Part shown: positions 13,601-25,100 of the stretch, one piece after another
Position numbering within the stretch: the first letter of the stretch is position 1
Layout of the letters: the number at the start of each line of letters is the position of its first letter
Source: Wuchereria bancrofti
Lineage: Eukaryota > Nematoda > Chromadorea > Rhabditida > Onchocercidae
Length of the DNA stretch: 64,000 bases
NCBI GenBank assembly: GCA_005281725.1
Contig: SSBO01000003.1
Span: 2,099,036 to 2,163,035 of the forward strand
Direction of reading: 5' to 3'
The notes under the pieces: model-generated
Database searches by the model: none
Seen by the model: the letters and a program-made list of their open reading frames with translations, nothing else
Told to the model about the DNA's origin: nothing
Position numbers and translations under genes: made by a program

Positions 13601-14126
13601 TTCCAATTTAATATTTTTCATAAATTTGCTGGAAATATTTATTGATCATTTTTTTTATAATTGATGCGAAATATTTTTCGACATCACAAAAAGATTGAAA
13701 TCAAAATTTAAGCAATCAAAATGGATCTCATTAAAAGATTTGAAGTTAGCAGTATGTGCGGAATGCATCAAGTATGTTTACTTACTTTTAAATTATCACA
13801 TGAACTTCTTGCTAGCTTTTTTTTCCTGAAAAAGCAATTCAAATTTTATTTTGCCATATCTTCTTTATATTTTCAAAATTGAGTACACATAAGCGTTGAT
13901 ATGACTACGACGGTAACCATCGAGATAATAATAATCACGAAAACTATTGAGTTTTTTTTTTTTTTTTAATTTACTATATTTATTTATTACGGTAGTTAAA
14001 ATTTTTTTCTAAAAAGTTTAAGATTAAATTACGTCAATAAGATTTAACATAAAATGCGTGTTATTTTTGTACAAAATATTATTTTAAAATCAGTCACAAT
14101 AGATATATGTGTACTTATAATTTAAA

Positions 14127-14165
14127 AAAATGTCATACACACAAAGAGTGTGTTAATGACATTTT
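14127..14165. other. Near-perfect short hairpin
   Basis: Bases 14127-14142 pair with 14148-14165 around a 5-base loop (aaaga), with only a small bulge (TA-rich) in the stem. The stem contains GTCAT and ACACAC paired with GTGTGT and ATGAC. It is not preceded by a gene. It may be a small inverted repeat remnant or a structured transcript. Confidence 0.7.
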
Positions 14166-15977
14166 ACAAATTTATATAAAATTTACAGGCTAAAAATTTT
14201 TTCATTTCAGATAAATATATAAACGCATACTCATGCATATATTATAGTCTTGGATAAATCAGTTTCAGTTAATTGAGTAATCAAAAGTTACAGCTAAAAT
14301 TTTCAAGTATTTTTTTTGTTGGTTGTTTGATATAAAATCAACAAAAAACTTATACATAATTAATTTACATCTTTAAACAAAATACATTTTGATATGGCAG
14401 GTGAAGTTTATCATTTTCTTAGCAGCTATTAGCTGTAAATGTCAGTTGTCATTATTTTATTATTACCTTAATTAAGCCATACTGAATTAAGTGGAAAAAT
14501 CGGTAACCGATAAAAAAACCTCCTTAAACTGTACCGTATCTGATTTATAATAGAATACTATTAGTATTGAATATTTTTTTTTTTATTAAATGAATGAAAA
14601 CTCTAGTAATTCTCATATTCTAAAATGAAAGAATTTTGAATATATTTTCGATGTGAAAATAATGTTTATTTTTTTAATGAGTAAATTACAAATTTTTTAG
14701 AATAAGATATTGCGATTTCGAAAAATACATATGAAATATGATTATTTTATTGTTATAATCCAAAAGCTCATTAAATACATTGATCAAGTATTACTTAAGC
14801 TTATTTAATGGATATGAAAAAATTTAGGTGAATTAGAAACACATTACCGTTATATTAGCTAATCAATAAAATGGTGACTGATAAATTATTATCATCAAAT
14901 CATTGTAATCGTAATAATTTTAATTAATAAATTATGTGTTTATAAAGTTCAATTTGTTACTACATAAATTTTTCTTTATTTATTCAACAAAATGCATGAA
15001 TCATGTGAAAATGTAAATGATCTTCATGCATTTTCAATGTTAGGTTTTTTTTGAAAGAAAGAGAGAAAAATGGGAAATGCTCTCTTTTCTCATCGATTCT
15101 CATTAATATTATATCTAATAATGTATATTGTGGTCAATTTTTGGGCAAATTTGGATTGTAATTTATTTTGATTTGAAATTTGAATGATTATTGATTAACA
15201 TTTGCATTTTATTCATCAGATTGAGGAGTATTTCCTTAATGAAATTAATTCCTTATCTATCGGTAATCTTAAAAGAGTATTATGATATTTCGAGATACAT
15301 GGAAGGAAAATAACAAAATTATTAAGTTATATTATACATAGGTTTAGTGATAAGTTAAGCTATTAAAGGTCATAACAATATAACCATCCTATTATTTCTT
15401 ATCAAAAATACAGGAGATAATTGATATTATTAATATAAAAAGATAAAACTATAGTATATCGATAGTATGGTATGTCTTTAGAAAGATTGTTGTTAATATT
15501 TTTTCAATCATGTTTATTTTTCTTTTTTTTTTTTTTTTGAGAAAGAGTTTTAAAGTTGGGTCCAATTAGAAGAATGATTCTATCAAATTTGTTGACAATA
15601 ATGTCAATCACTGTAAATATGAAAGATGAATTTATCAATTCATCCTCTAAGGATCTAAAAAAAATAGATCGAAAATATCGATTTGAGCACAATGACGGGT
15701 AATTTGAAAAAAAAAGTAAATAAATAAATAAAATTAAAATGTAAACTATAATAAAATTCAAATAAATTCAAATATTTCGAGCATACTGCAACATCTCACA
15801 TTTCAATTTGAATAATTTTTTGTTCCATTTCATTTCAAAAAGTCCTCTATTTCTTGCATTTGCTCTTTTTTTTTCATTTGTTCTCATGCATAAATAGTGA
15901 CAAATAAGCAATTTGTTAAAATTTAACAAAATTTTTTGCATATACGGATTGGACAAGAAGCGAATCAAACAATATAA

Positions 15978-17094
15978 ATGGTTATCACAACATATCTCTT
16001 ATCAGCGCTTATGCTGTTTTCAATTGCATTGATTTCATCGACAGGTGCAGCTGTTTACATTCCACGACGAATTGTATTACCCGATGATGGTTAATTTTTT
16101 AAGTTGAATTTTCAATGAAAATTTCCATGGAATATCTCCACTGTTTAAGCTGTGACTTTTCTTTGACCATTTTAATTCAAAAAAGTAAAAGCAAATATAA
16201 GGACAAAAACAAAAACAGAAACGTCTGTAAATTTCTAACTGAGAAAAAAAATGAAGAAAAAATTTATCTTGATGAATCTAGTACATTTCAAATAGAAAAA
16301 TTACTGATTGGAATAAATAATCTGTTAACAAATAAAATTATTTTTTATAAAAGATAGAAATTTCGTGAGTAAAGAAAAATAAGAAAAAAACTGAAATATA
16401 ATATGCATTTTCAACTGGAAATTTTGCTATGGAAATTAATTTGTAGATGAAATGCAACGAGAAATGATAAATGATTTGTTGCAAAGAGAATATGCTGAGC
16501 GATACAGAGAATATTTAGAAAAAGGTTTAGCAGGTAATCTTTTTTCAGTTTGTTTACTTCATTATTATTAACTCTATTAATCTAATTAGTGTAGTATTTA
16601 TATCAAATATTTTCTTTTCATCGATCTTCAACTTAGGAATTTAAAAAACAAAAAAACTAATACTTTTTTATTCATTTTTAACTGAAACTTCATGCAATGT
16701 TAATAAAATTGAAAAATTTTAAATGTCAACTTTTTAAGCTATAATTAATTGGGGATGGAATTTTAGAGTAATTTTCCTTAGCAATCACTTAAAGTCTAGG
16801 AAAAATATGTTAAAACTTCAATGGTGAAGAATAATTTAACATAAGACAACAATTTCATTTATGCATGATAAGTTTATGTTGCTCGAACATTTTATCTATG
16901 AATGTTAGCTGCATAAAAAGCTGTCATAAATTTGTCACCAATTTTAAGCTTTGCTTTCAAATTTGTTTTCAGCAGCTTCGAAGAACAATATGGATATTGA
17001 AACACATGCTGAACTACATCCATCCAATAAGCGGGGACAGACATTTGTTAGATTTGGCAAAAGATCACAAAGTTCTGTTCGTTTTGGTAATTAA
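15978..17094 (+). CDS. flp-16: FMRFamide-like neuropeptide precursor, FLP-16 type
   Basis: Three exons (15978-16089, 16447-16533, 16973-17094) join in phase 1 at both junctions with GT-AG introns, giving a precursor of about 106 residues. The N-terminus (MVITTYLLSALMLFSIALISSTGA) is a signal peptide. A spacer rich in Glu, Arg and Tyr follows. Exon 3 encodes dibasic-flanked peptides: KR-GQTFVRFG-KR, then SQSSVRFG followed by Asn and a stop. GQTFVRFamide is a product known from nematode flp-16 genes; C. elegans flp-16 also makes AQTFVRFamide. The Gly after each RF is the amidation donor, and KR is the convertase site. The mature peptides would be secreted neuromodulators. Only one canonical copy is present, and the last peptide (SSVRF) is divergent and lacks a downstream dibasic site. 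AATAAA-like signals lie near 17178. The exon 3 start could be 16973 or 16976 (CAGCAG), differing by one Ala. Confidence 0.82.
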
Positions 17095-18812
17095 AAAAGA
17101 GGAGTAAAATCCAAATAAGTAAGCTTCATTTCTTTTTTTCTTCATTAATTCCAAAGAGTAAAAGTATAAGTAAATATAATAAAAATCATCTTATAATTCA
17201 AACAGAGTAATATATTGATTGTAACATAATGTATTTATTATTGCTCCTTATCAAAATATCTAAGTCCAATAATGATGATAATACTAACAATTTAAGTATT
17301 ATATTAGCAATAATGATAATGAATGATATAAATAATTTGTCTTTCAGTTACGAAAAGCTGAAATACAATCATCTTTACAACAATCTCGACTGGGATCTAT
17401 TTTATGCGCATTTTGAGTGCGCTTTTAAATGATAAATTACAACTATTCATTTTAATACCATTTCATCTTGTCATTTTCGTAAAATATTATTTGATTTTTG
17501 AATTCCGAATCTAAGATTTCATTCAATTAAATTAACTTGGATTCTATATGTCGTCATTTATCATTGTAATCTTATCATTTGACATACCATTTACTAATTT
17601 TTATTCTAAGTTTTTTTCTCTCTCTCCCTTGTTAACCATATGTAGTAGACGAAATTAAATTGTAGTAAAATATGTCGATTACATGTTAAAAAAGAAGTTC
17701 CCAAATAACATATTGCATACATAAAGTTAATTAAATTAATTAACAAGTTTATTAAGGAAGAATTTTTTTAAATATTTTCATTAAACTTCATTTTTAAGCA
17801 ATAAAAATGCAAAAAGCATTCAATTATGGTTGCTAACGAGAATATTGTTGAAACAACGTTAATACAAATTCATTTAGCTTAGTTTATCGACAAGGATACA
17901 TTGTCGCAGTTTAGTTCTGATTAAATTCAGTCATTTTATTGCATTGAATATGCTTGAGTAAGTTTCATTATCAAAAGATTCAGTGCTAATCGATTTAATG
18001 CAAATGAAAGTTTTCATCGATGAAAATAACATACAAAAAAAAAAAATGAAAAAAAAAACAAACGAAAAAACCAACAAAGTAATAAAAAGCAATGATTTGT
18101 TCTTTTAGATTATGAAATTTGAAACTGCTGAAAATGAAATGATGTAATGAGTTGAATTTATAATATGAAAATTTCCAATATTCTTAATGAATTATTCATC
18201 TATTAGACAAATTAAACATGAAAAGCAAGATGACAATTCAAATTAACTTTACTTAATAGGAAATAATTCTGCAAGTTAATAGATTAAACATATTTTTTGA
18301 TGGTTATTTATAAAACTTTATGAGGATAACACAGTTAGTAAGGATCAAAGCTCTTTCACTATCATGGAGAAACGATGAGATAAGGTATGCAACCTGATTT
18401 CTGCTCATCTAATATAAAATTCTATTCAATTGGCATTACATTAAAGCTAAGCAAGTTTTGTGCAAGAAAAATTGAAGGAAATCAGCATAGGATGATTGTG
18501 ATCAATTGCGATTGTCAACTTTGATTGGGCTAAAAAAGCAGGAAGAAATCGATATTTGACATAATTCAACATTTTATTCCTAACTAAACTAATAGTCTGA
18601 TCGTTAAAAATGAACTCTATTCATTTTTTTAAATGCTAATCTTATAATGCAAATTTTTGAAATTTTACATTTATAAATGATCTGAATTATTTGAAGAAGT
18701 AAGATGATTAATTTGTTTTGATCAAATTTCTACTATAGGTGGTTTGTAGGATAATTTACCTGCTTGGAGATGATTTACTAAACTTTTGAATTTTCATTAT
18801 AGTTGTCACTAA
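17095..18812. other. Intergenic, no gene seen
   Basis: This AT-rich gap lies between the neuropeptide gene and the phosphatase. The frame at 17229-17432 has an exon-like end (acceptor near 17348) but does not extend the neuropeptide frame: after the possible donor at 17087 it meets a stop within five codons. Otherwise only A/T runs are visible. Confidence 0.5.
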
Positions 18813-21474
18813 ATGAAAGTAGACGACATCTTATGTCGACTGTTATCAGTGGGTAAGGAAGGTGGTGGATTGACCAAAAATGTACGTGAAGATGAGTTGC
18901 TTGCTTTATGTATGAAAGCTCGAGAGGTAAACAAAGAAAGTATTTAAAGTTATAGCATTTTTTTTCTGTGCAAAATTTTGGAACAAAAAAAAATTTATAG
19001 TTTTGAAAATTTTCTGAAATGACAAAGTATCAAAATATTGCTAACATGCCAACCATTAATTTTATTAGAAGTTCAAGAACATTTACATTTCTTAGAAGTA
19101 ATGTTGATTTGAAATTTTAAAAACTCGAGAGTTCATAGTTCGAAATGCTTTAATATTGTACCTGCAGACGTTTTTGAGTCAGTCCGTATTTATCGAAATT
19201 GATCCACCAGTTAGAATTTGTGGTGATACACACGGTCAATATGGTGATCTACTGAGACTTTTTCACCGCGGTGGTTTTCCACCACAATCAAATTATCTAT
19301 TCCTCGGTGATTACGTAGACCGTGGTCCTCAAAATCTTGTTAGTTCCTTCAATTTCGATTTCACTGCAGAATTTTGCTTGATGTGATCAACTATATTAAA
19401 ATTATAATTAATAAAATAGTATGAAACAGTAGTGGAAGAAAAGAAACAAACGAGCAAAAATTATCCCAATATAATGACTTAATTTTTTGATGTGAAATTT
19501 CGAGATGGAAGTTTAAAATGTAAAATTTCAGGATGGAAGTTTAAAATAGCATGTTAGAATATGAGATTTAATTAAGGATTAAGAAATTAAAAAAAAAAAT
19601 TTTAATTAAAGATTAAGTCAAATAGGAGAAATGAAATATGAAACAAGATGGATGCTTAGGCTTTACTGATAAACAACAAAATATTCTACTCATTGTATTT
19701 TGAAATCACAAAACAAATATAAATAACAAATATAAGAAAGAGCAAAGTAAATAAGTCTAAGTTTAACTATGAAACAAACAATTGTGTCATCTTTCTGTTC
19801 TGTTATCTGATATTGTCTATTTCTATCAAGAATTCTAAATTGCCATCAAAAAAGAAAAAAAAGCAATGCAATAAAATTCAATATGAATTTTTCCATATTC
19901 AATTAAAAATTAAGTTTCTGAATTTTAATTGAAAGTTTCTCTGCAAATAAATTGTAGTAACTTTTCAGGAAGTAATTTGTCTCTTATTTTGTTATAAAAT
20001 AAAATATCCGAATAATTTTTTTTTGCTACGCGGTAACCATGAATGTAATACGGTTAATCGAGTGTATGGATTTTATGATGAATGCTTACGACGTTACGGT
20101 TCGAATCGCCTTTGGCAAGGATTTCAGGTATGACAAGCGTAACGCAAAGTCAGAATTCAATTGTTCCGTTAAAAGCAAAATTTTTTTTCTAGAAAATGAT
20201 AGCTTCACATTGTACAGAATGGAGTTTTCATCTAGTCTTATTCAACTCATATTCCTTCCTGATTGAATTTACGGAAAAGATTTCTGATTTAGGATGTATT
20301 TACTGTTATGCCTTTATGTGGTTGTGTTGGTAGTCGAATATTATGCATGCATGGAGGTTTATCACCACAATTAAAAGACTTCGAACAGGTGTCGCAATCT
20401 GAAACTTGTCCAATCGAAAAGTTTGATGATCTTCATGATCAGGAAGATCTTTTGCTATTCTTGTTTTTTGTAATAAGTGGAAGATTTTCCATATGAAATG
20501 TGAAGTTTTTACGGAAGTACTAAAAGAAGCAAATATGTGCGTCGCTATCCGTTATCAAATCTAGGAATGTAATATTGTGCAGCTTACTCATAGTTAGCAA
20601 AATAAAGATCAATTTTGCAGTTGCGTAATATACCGCGTCCGTTAGAACCGGTTAGTCCATCGCTGGAAATGGATTTACTTTGGGCTGATCCGGTAGTGGG
20701 TATTCAAGGTTTTGAACCTAATTTACGCGGTGCATCGTTTGGTTTTGGTGAGGATGTCGTCATTGATGTTTGTAAAAGATTGGATATTGATATGATTGCT
20801 CGAGCTCATCAAGTATGGAAAATTGAAATTTTGAAATATTTCCTCGAAGATGAATACCTCAGATTCTTACACCTCAGGCAGCACTTGAGGTAGTTGAATT
20901 CATAACTGTTAAATATTACATGTATCAAATTTCTGGGAATATTTGAAATAGAATGAAAATGAAAGGTGGTGAAATTTTTGAATAGGATTGCAATAACTTT
21001 GAAAGCAGTACTTTTGATGATCATTTGAAATATTATGAGTTACTGATAAATACTAACGATGCTCAGATTTATTCGATCGAATAGTAGAGCAAATTAAAAG
21101 CTAATTTTAGGTCGTACAGGATGGTTATGAATTTTTCGGCAATCGCCGTTTGGTGACAGTTTTTTCGGCGCCGCATTATTGCGGACAATTTGATAATGCA
21201 GCCGCAAGCATGATTGTTGATGAAAACCTTGTCTGCTCATTTCAGGTTTTATATATCTCCAAGTTAAAAAGGAAACTTTTACTGGTTCATCTTGAAATTT
21301 CCGGAAATCCTTCCTAGAATTGCTTTGTCATCTAAATCTTCGACCATGAAAAAATAAAAACTGCTTGTAAAATCAATTTTAATTTAGATTCTACGACCTC
21401 AGGCGATGCCAGGGCAAACACGCCTCGTCAAAACTGTACGCAACAAAACTGAGAAGCTTTCTTCCGAATTATGA
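18813..21474 (+). CDS. PP1-type serine/threonine protein phosphatase, divergent catalytic subunit
   Basis: Seven exons all join in phase 0: 18813-18926, 19168-19338, 19969-20127, 20293-20388, 20621-20812, 21111-21245 and 21388-21474. The product has 317 residues, the usual PP1 catalytic length. All metal and catalytic motifs of the PPP family are present in order: GDTHGQ, GDYVDRG, LLRGNHE, MHGGLSP, RAHQVV, SAPHYCG and CSFQILRP. These bind two metal ions and hydrolyse phospho-Ser/Thr in the cytosol or nucleus, directed by regulatory subunits. Departures from canonical PP1 are Thr for Ile in GDIHG, His for Asn in SAPNYC, an unusual segment [10 protein letters not shown] before the HGG motif, and a basic tail of its own. 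This suggests one of the expanded nematode PP1-like paralogs, many of which are germline or sperm expressed, rather than the housekeeping GSP-1/2 type. That assignment is inference. AATAAA is at 21667-21672. It converges on epg-5. Confidence 0.95.
19495..19548. repeat. 28-bp-period direct repeat in phosphatase intron 2
   Basis: Two copies of a segment of about 26 bp (19495-19520 and 19523-19548) differ by a few bases. They lie in the long second intron of the PP1-like gene. Confidence 0.8.
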
Positions 21475-22160
21475 TACATATGTCTGTAAAACTAATAGAA
21501 CTATCAGTGATTTTAACAAGTGAATACTCACCCATAAACAACTTTCTCATTTATCGTAATCTCTACTTTGCAATATGAAAACATTTTGATTGGAATTTTA
21601 TTAAATTCATTCGAACATTTTCAACATACACACAATGCTGACAATAATCATAGGAACTTTCTGTATAATAAAGAATACCCGCAAAAGTGAATGTATAAGT
21701 TTAATGGTAATGGAAAGATCAAGAATAAATAATTCAGAAAGTATGGATGCAACTTAAAATTAAATGGAAAGCAGATGGCATTCAAAAAGGACGTGTTTAC
21801 CGTGGTTATTTGTCTCCCTGCTAACTTTCAGCAGTGAGAAAATGAAACAAAAAATAGTAAAGCCTAAAATTAAAAATTTAATTTTAAGAAATTGATACAA
21901 TAACAATGTAAGAAGTTGAAAGAATATATAATATACAGTCCCCTGTTTTGAATTTGTAAGACAAATGATATGTGGCACTCAAAAACTACCCCATCTCATT
22001 GATTCATTCACTTATTCCCATCATTATTGTGAATCCAACAAAAATGATTCAAAATTTTTAAATTTTAGGCAAAGAAGGAATGGAATAGCAAATTCTAAAT
22101 ACAGTAATGAAGATAGCTTCAAACAGAAGAAGTCAAACAAATATTAAAATAATAAGAATC
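21475..22160. other. Intergenic space between convergent genes
   Basis: This holds the 3' UTR and poly(A) signal of the phosphatase gene (AATAAA at 21667) and, on the minus strand, the 3' end of epg-5. No further gene is seen. The small frames here have no support. Confidence 0.6.
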
Positions 22161-25100
22161 TTAGCCATTAGCAAGCATTTCCTCTAAGTACTTTTCGGTG
22201 TACAACGACCGAACAACATGTGCAAACAATTCACTCATATGTAGAATGTGATAATTCTGAACTTGAATAAAGTAAGGTTGAGCCAGTTGAGAAGTTGCTT
22301 GAAATGGAATATACTGCTTGTGTGAGCAGAATTCCTTGAATGATTGCGTACGACAGTTGAGGACCGGTGCATTGATAGTATTTCGTGGTGATCTATTTGG
22401 GGCTATAGTTTGCTGAGATATATACAAATTCATCAAATGGCATATGTAGCGCATTCTGGAACAGTTTTTTTTTTTTTTTTTTAGAGAAAATCATAGAATT
22501 CCGAAAGTGGTTATAAATGCAGCAACTATGAAAGAATATTCTATAAAAGTTTTTGATAGACAAGGTCTGGAAGACAAACAAATGACTCAACAATTCTACA
22601 TGTTCAAATGCAACAAGGACATATTTCTTCGAATATTCTAAAAAGTAGGTCTCAATTTATTAAAATATGCGCTAAGACGGTGAAAAAAACTATTTAACAT
22701 TATCAAATAAGTGAAATTTCAAAAATAAAGCTAACTTGGTGGAATAAGGTTGTTTTTTAGAGAAACCAATCAATGAAAACAATGAGCTTGACTTTTCATC
22801 ACTACATGCTCGTTCAAGCCATTCCAAATACTGCATTAAAAACTGATTGCCCTGTGTCACAGAATAATTATATTGTCGCAGCAATAATTTCTGCAATTTC
22901 TCCATTAAAAGTAAAAATCCTGCTTCATTGGTTACGTATCTGAAATGAAAGGAAATTGTTTTGGACATCATCAAAACGCAATTACTATTTTTTTTTCCTC
23001 TTCCTTCTCCTTCTAACCTACAGTCTTTTCTATCTTAACACCTGCATTTTATAGATTTTTGAGAAAAAAAATTACATAAAAAAAGTTAGGTAGTCAAAAG
23101 CAAACGCAGTCCTTTTTCTTACTATTGAAACGCTTACATTAACAACACAAAACAAATTAGTTCTGGTAAGTTTTAAAATAAATATGGTAATAAAAATATT
23201 TAATATAAATTAAATTATAATTTCACCAAAATTCTATTATTATAAAAAGTGAAAATCTGATTATAGCATTATCTCAGTTTTCTCGGCAAGTAGATCTAAG
23301 ATAGTTTTTTCAGTCGTACAAGTGAATCTCATTAGCAGTGAAATTGTCATCTAATCCAGGCTATTGTAATCATATACTGAGAAAGGTCATGACGGTTACT
23401 AATAGTTACTTTAGAAATAGACAATTTTGGAATCAGATATTTCACTCACTACACTTTCAAAAGTGATACCTTGGTTTTATGGTTGTTATATAATCCAACA
23501 AAGTTCGTAACAATGTATTTTCTTGTTGCAATGATGCAGTTTCCATTGTTGTCAACGACAGAAGTTGTTTCATTATAAATGTATTTGTGCATAGTGGTAA
23601 GAACGCATTATTTTCAGAGCTGAAATTGATAATCCGAAAGGGGATTAAAAAATAAAACTATATTTCATTAAAACTTATGTAAAAAACATAAAGTTAAAAA
23701 AAAAGCTATGTTTTTTTCCAAGCAGTGTCATACCGATAACCCTACTATGGAGTAATTTACTAGTACTCACTAGAATAGTTATGAGTTGGAAGCTATTGAT
23801 ATTTTGGATAATTAGAATACAGCGTAACATATCCTTATTTCAAAAGCTTTAAGCAGTGAGAAAAGATAGCGAGTCAAGCATTCATTGATTAGCTTCGAGA
23901 GAAACACGCCATCATCAATTTTACAATGATGTTGATTTATTGGCAGATTGCATAGATGTAACACTAGATCGAGAAAATTTCGATTCATATATGTCGTATC
24001 GTGAAAGAGTTAAGTTTATAATAAATATTCAGAAAACAGATTATAGAACCTACCTCGGTAAAGTGAAAAGAACTTGATCGCAATGGTCAGATAATACAGT
24101 CCATTTTAGTATAACATCCCATTTACATAAGCCCATTCCTTGAAAAAATCATAGCAATAATTGTTATGAAACTGAGAAATAAATAATTAAAACATAACTA
24201 CACTGCTCAGAAATTATTTCAATGTTTCACAGCTATGGGCTGATAGAGCACTATTTATAAAACATATTTAAATATCTAATAATTATGTAAGTCTTAGGAA
24301 GCGAATAAATGTTTTGCTGTGTTTGAACAAAGCTACACTTTCAAATGTTATGTATAGTCTAACCACAACATTTAATATTGCCATATTATTTACGACGTCT
24401 AATCAATCGAAGTGTAATTAACTTCCACTATAAAATGAACTACATTGAAAAATTATCAGGAAACATACTCCCAAAATATGCTGCAATACATTTTTCGATA
24501 ATTTGAAGACCAAGCGAAATCTGATTCATTTTTAACGAATTTGTAGTGGTATTCAGTAGTAATAAAACAATCGAAGAATTACAATTCTCTTCTAACCATT
24601 GCAATAAAACTGATGAAAAGACTTCTAAAAATTATAAAAATTATTTACTGTCTAGACATCCTGTTATCATCGTATTTGAAAATAATAAGCTTCGATTATA
24701 ATAAAATAGTTGTATAAATAATGGTTTTCTAGAGAGTATCTTAGAAGATTGTACATGTTGGCGAGAACAGAAATGATGAAAACTAGCGGAAATTCACACA
24801 CTGTTCATATGTCTTGTCTTCTAGCTAAAAATTTTTCTACAAATTTGTTCAAAAATTGTGTTATGATATAGGGATGTTTCCCTTCTTCTTCCCTATTTTC
24901 ATCCACACTAACTTAATATCTAGGAAAGATATGCAAGGGCACATGAACGCAGATAAATTACACGCTAAAATATTTGTACCATTACCTAAGAATTTATTAT
25001 TAGATATATCAGACCAAAATGACGTCAATTCACGTGATAGATATGCCTGGTTTTCCGACGGTACTCCTGAAAAAAGGTTAATGACATTAATTTTCTTCGA

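Larger units (their letters stand above)
4597..15977. other. 11.4-kb AT-rich region without a supported gene
   Basis: No open frame here exceeds about 90 codons, and none shows family similarity. The track is dominated by A/T runs, AATAAA-like strings and short simple repeats. Three islands with more balanced composition and flanking splice-like signals (8017-8034, 8559-8630 and 12593-12653) are described separately in the findings. A hairpin sits at 14127-14165. The region may be long intergenic or regulatory DNA for the neuropeptide gene downstream, or a large intron of a gene whose exons I cannot recognise. No tRNA or rRNA was seen. Confidence 0.6.

Noticed and set aside
20095..20112. GGTTCGAATCGCC resembling a tRNA B box
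   Set aside because: It lies inside exon 3 of the phosphatase (RRYGSNRLW). No A box or cloverleaf can be drawn around it.
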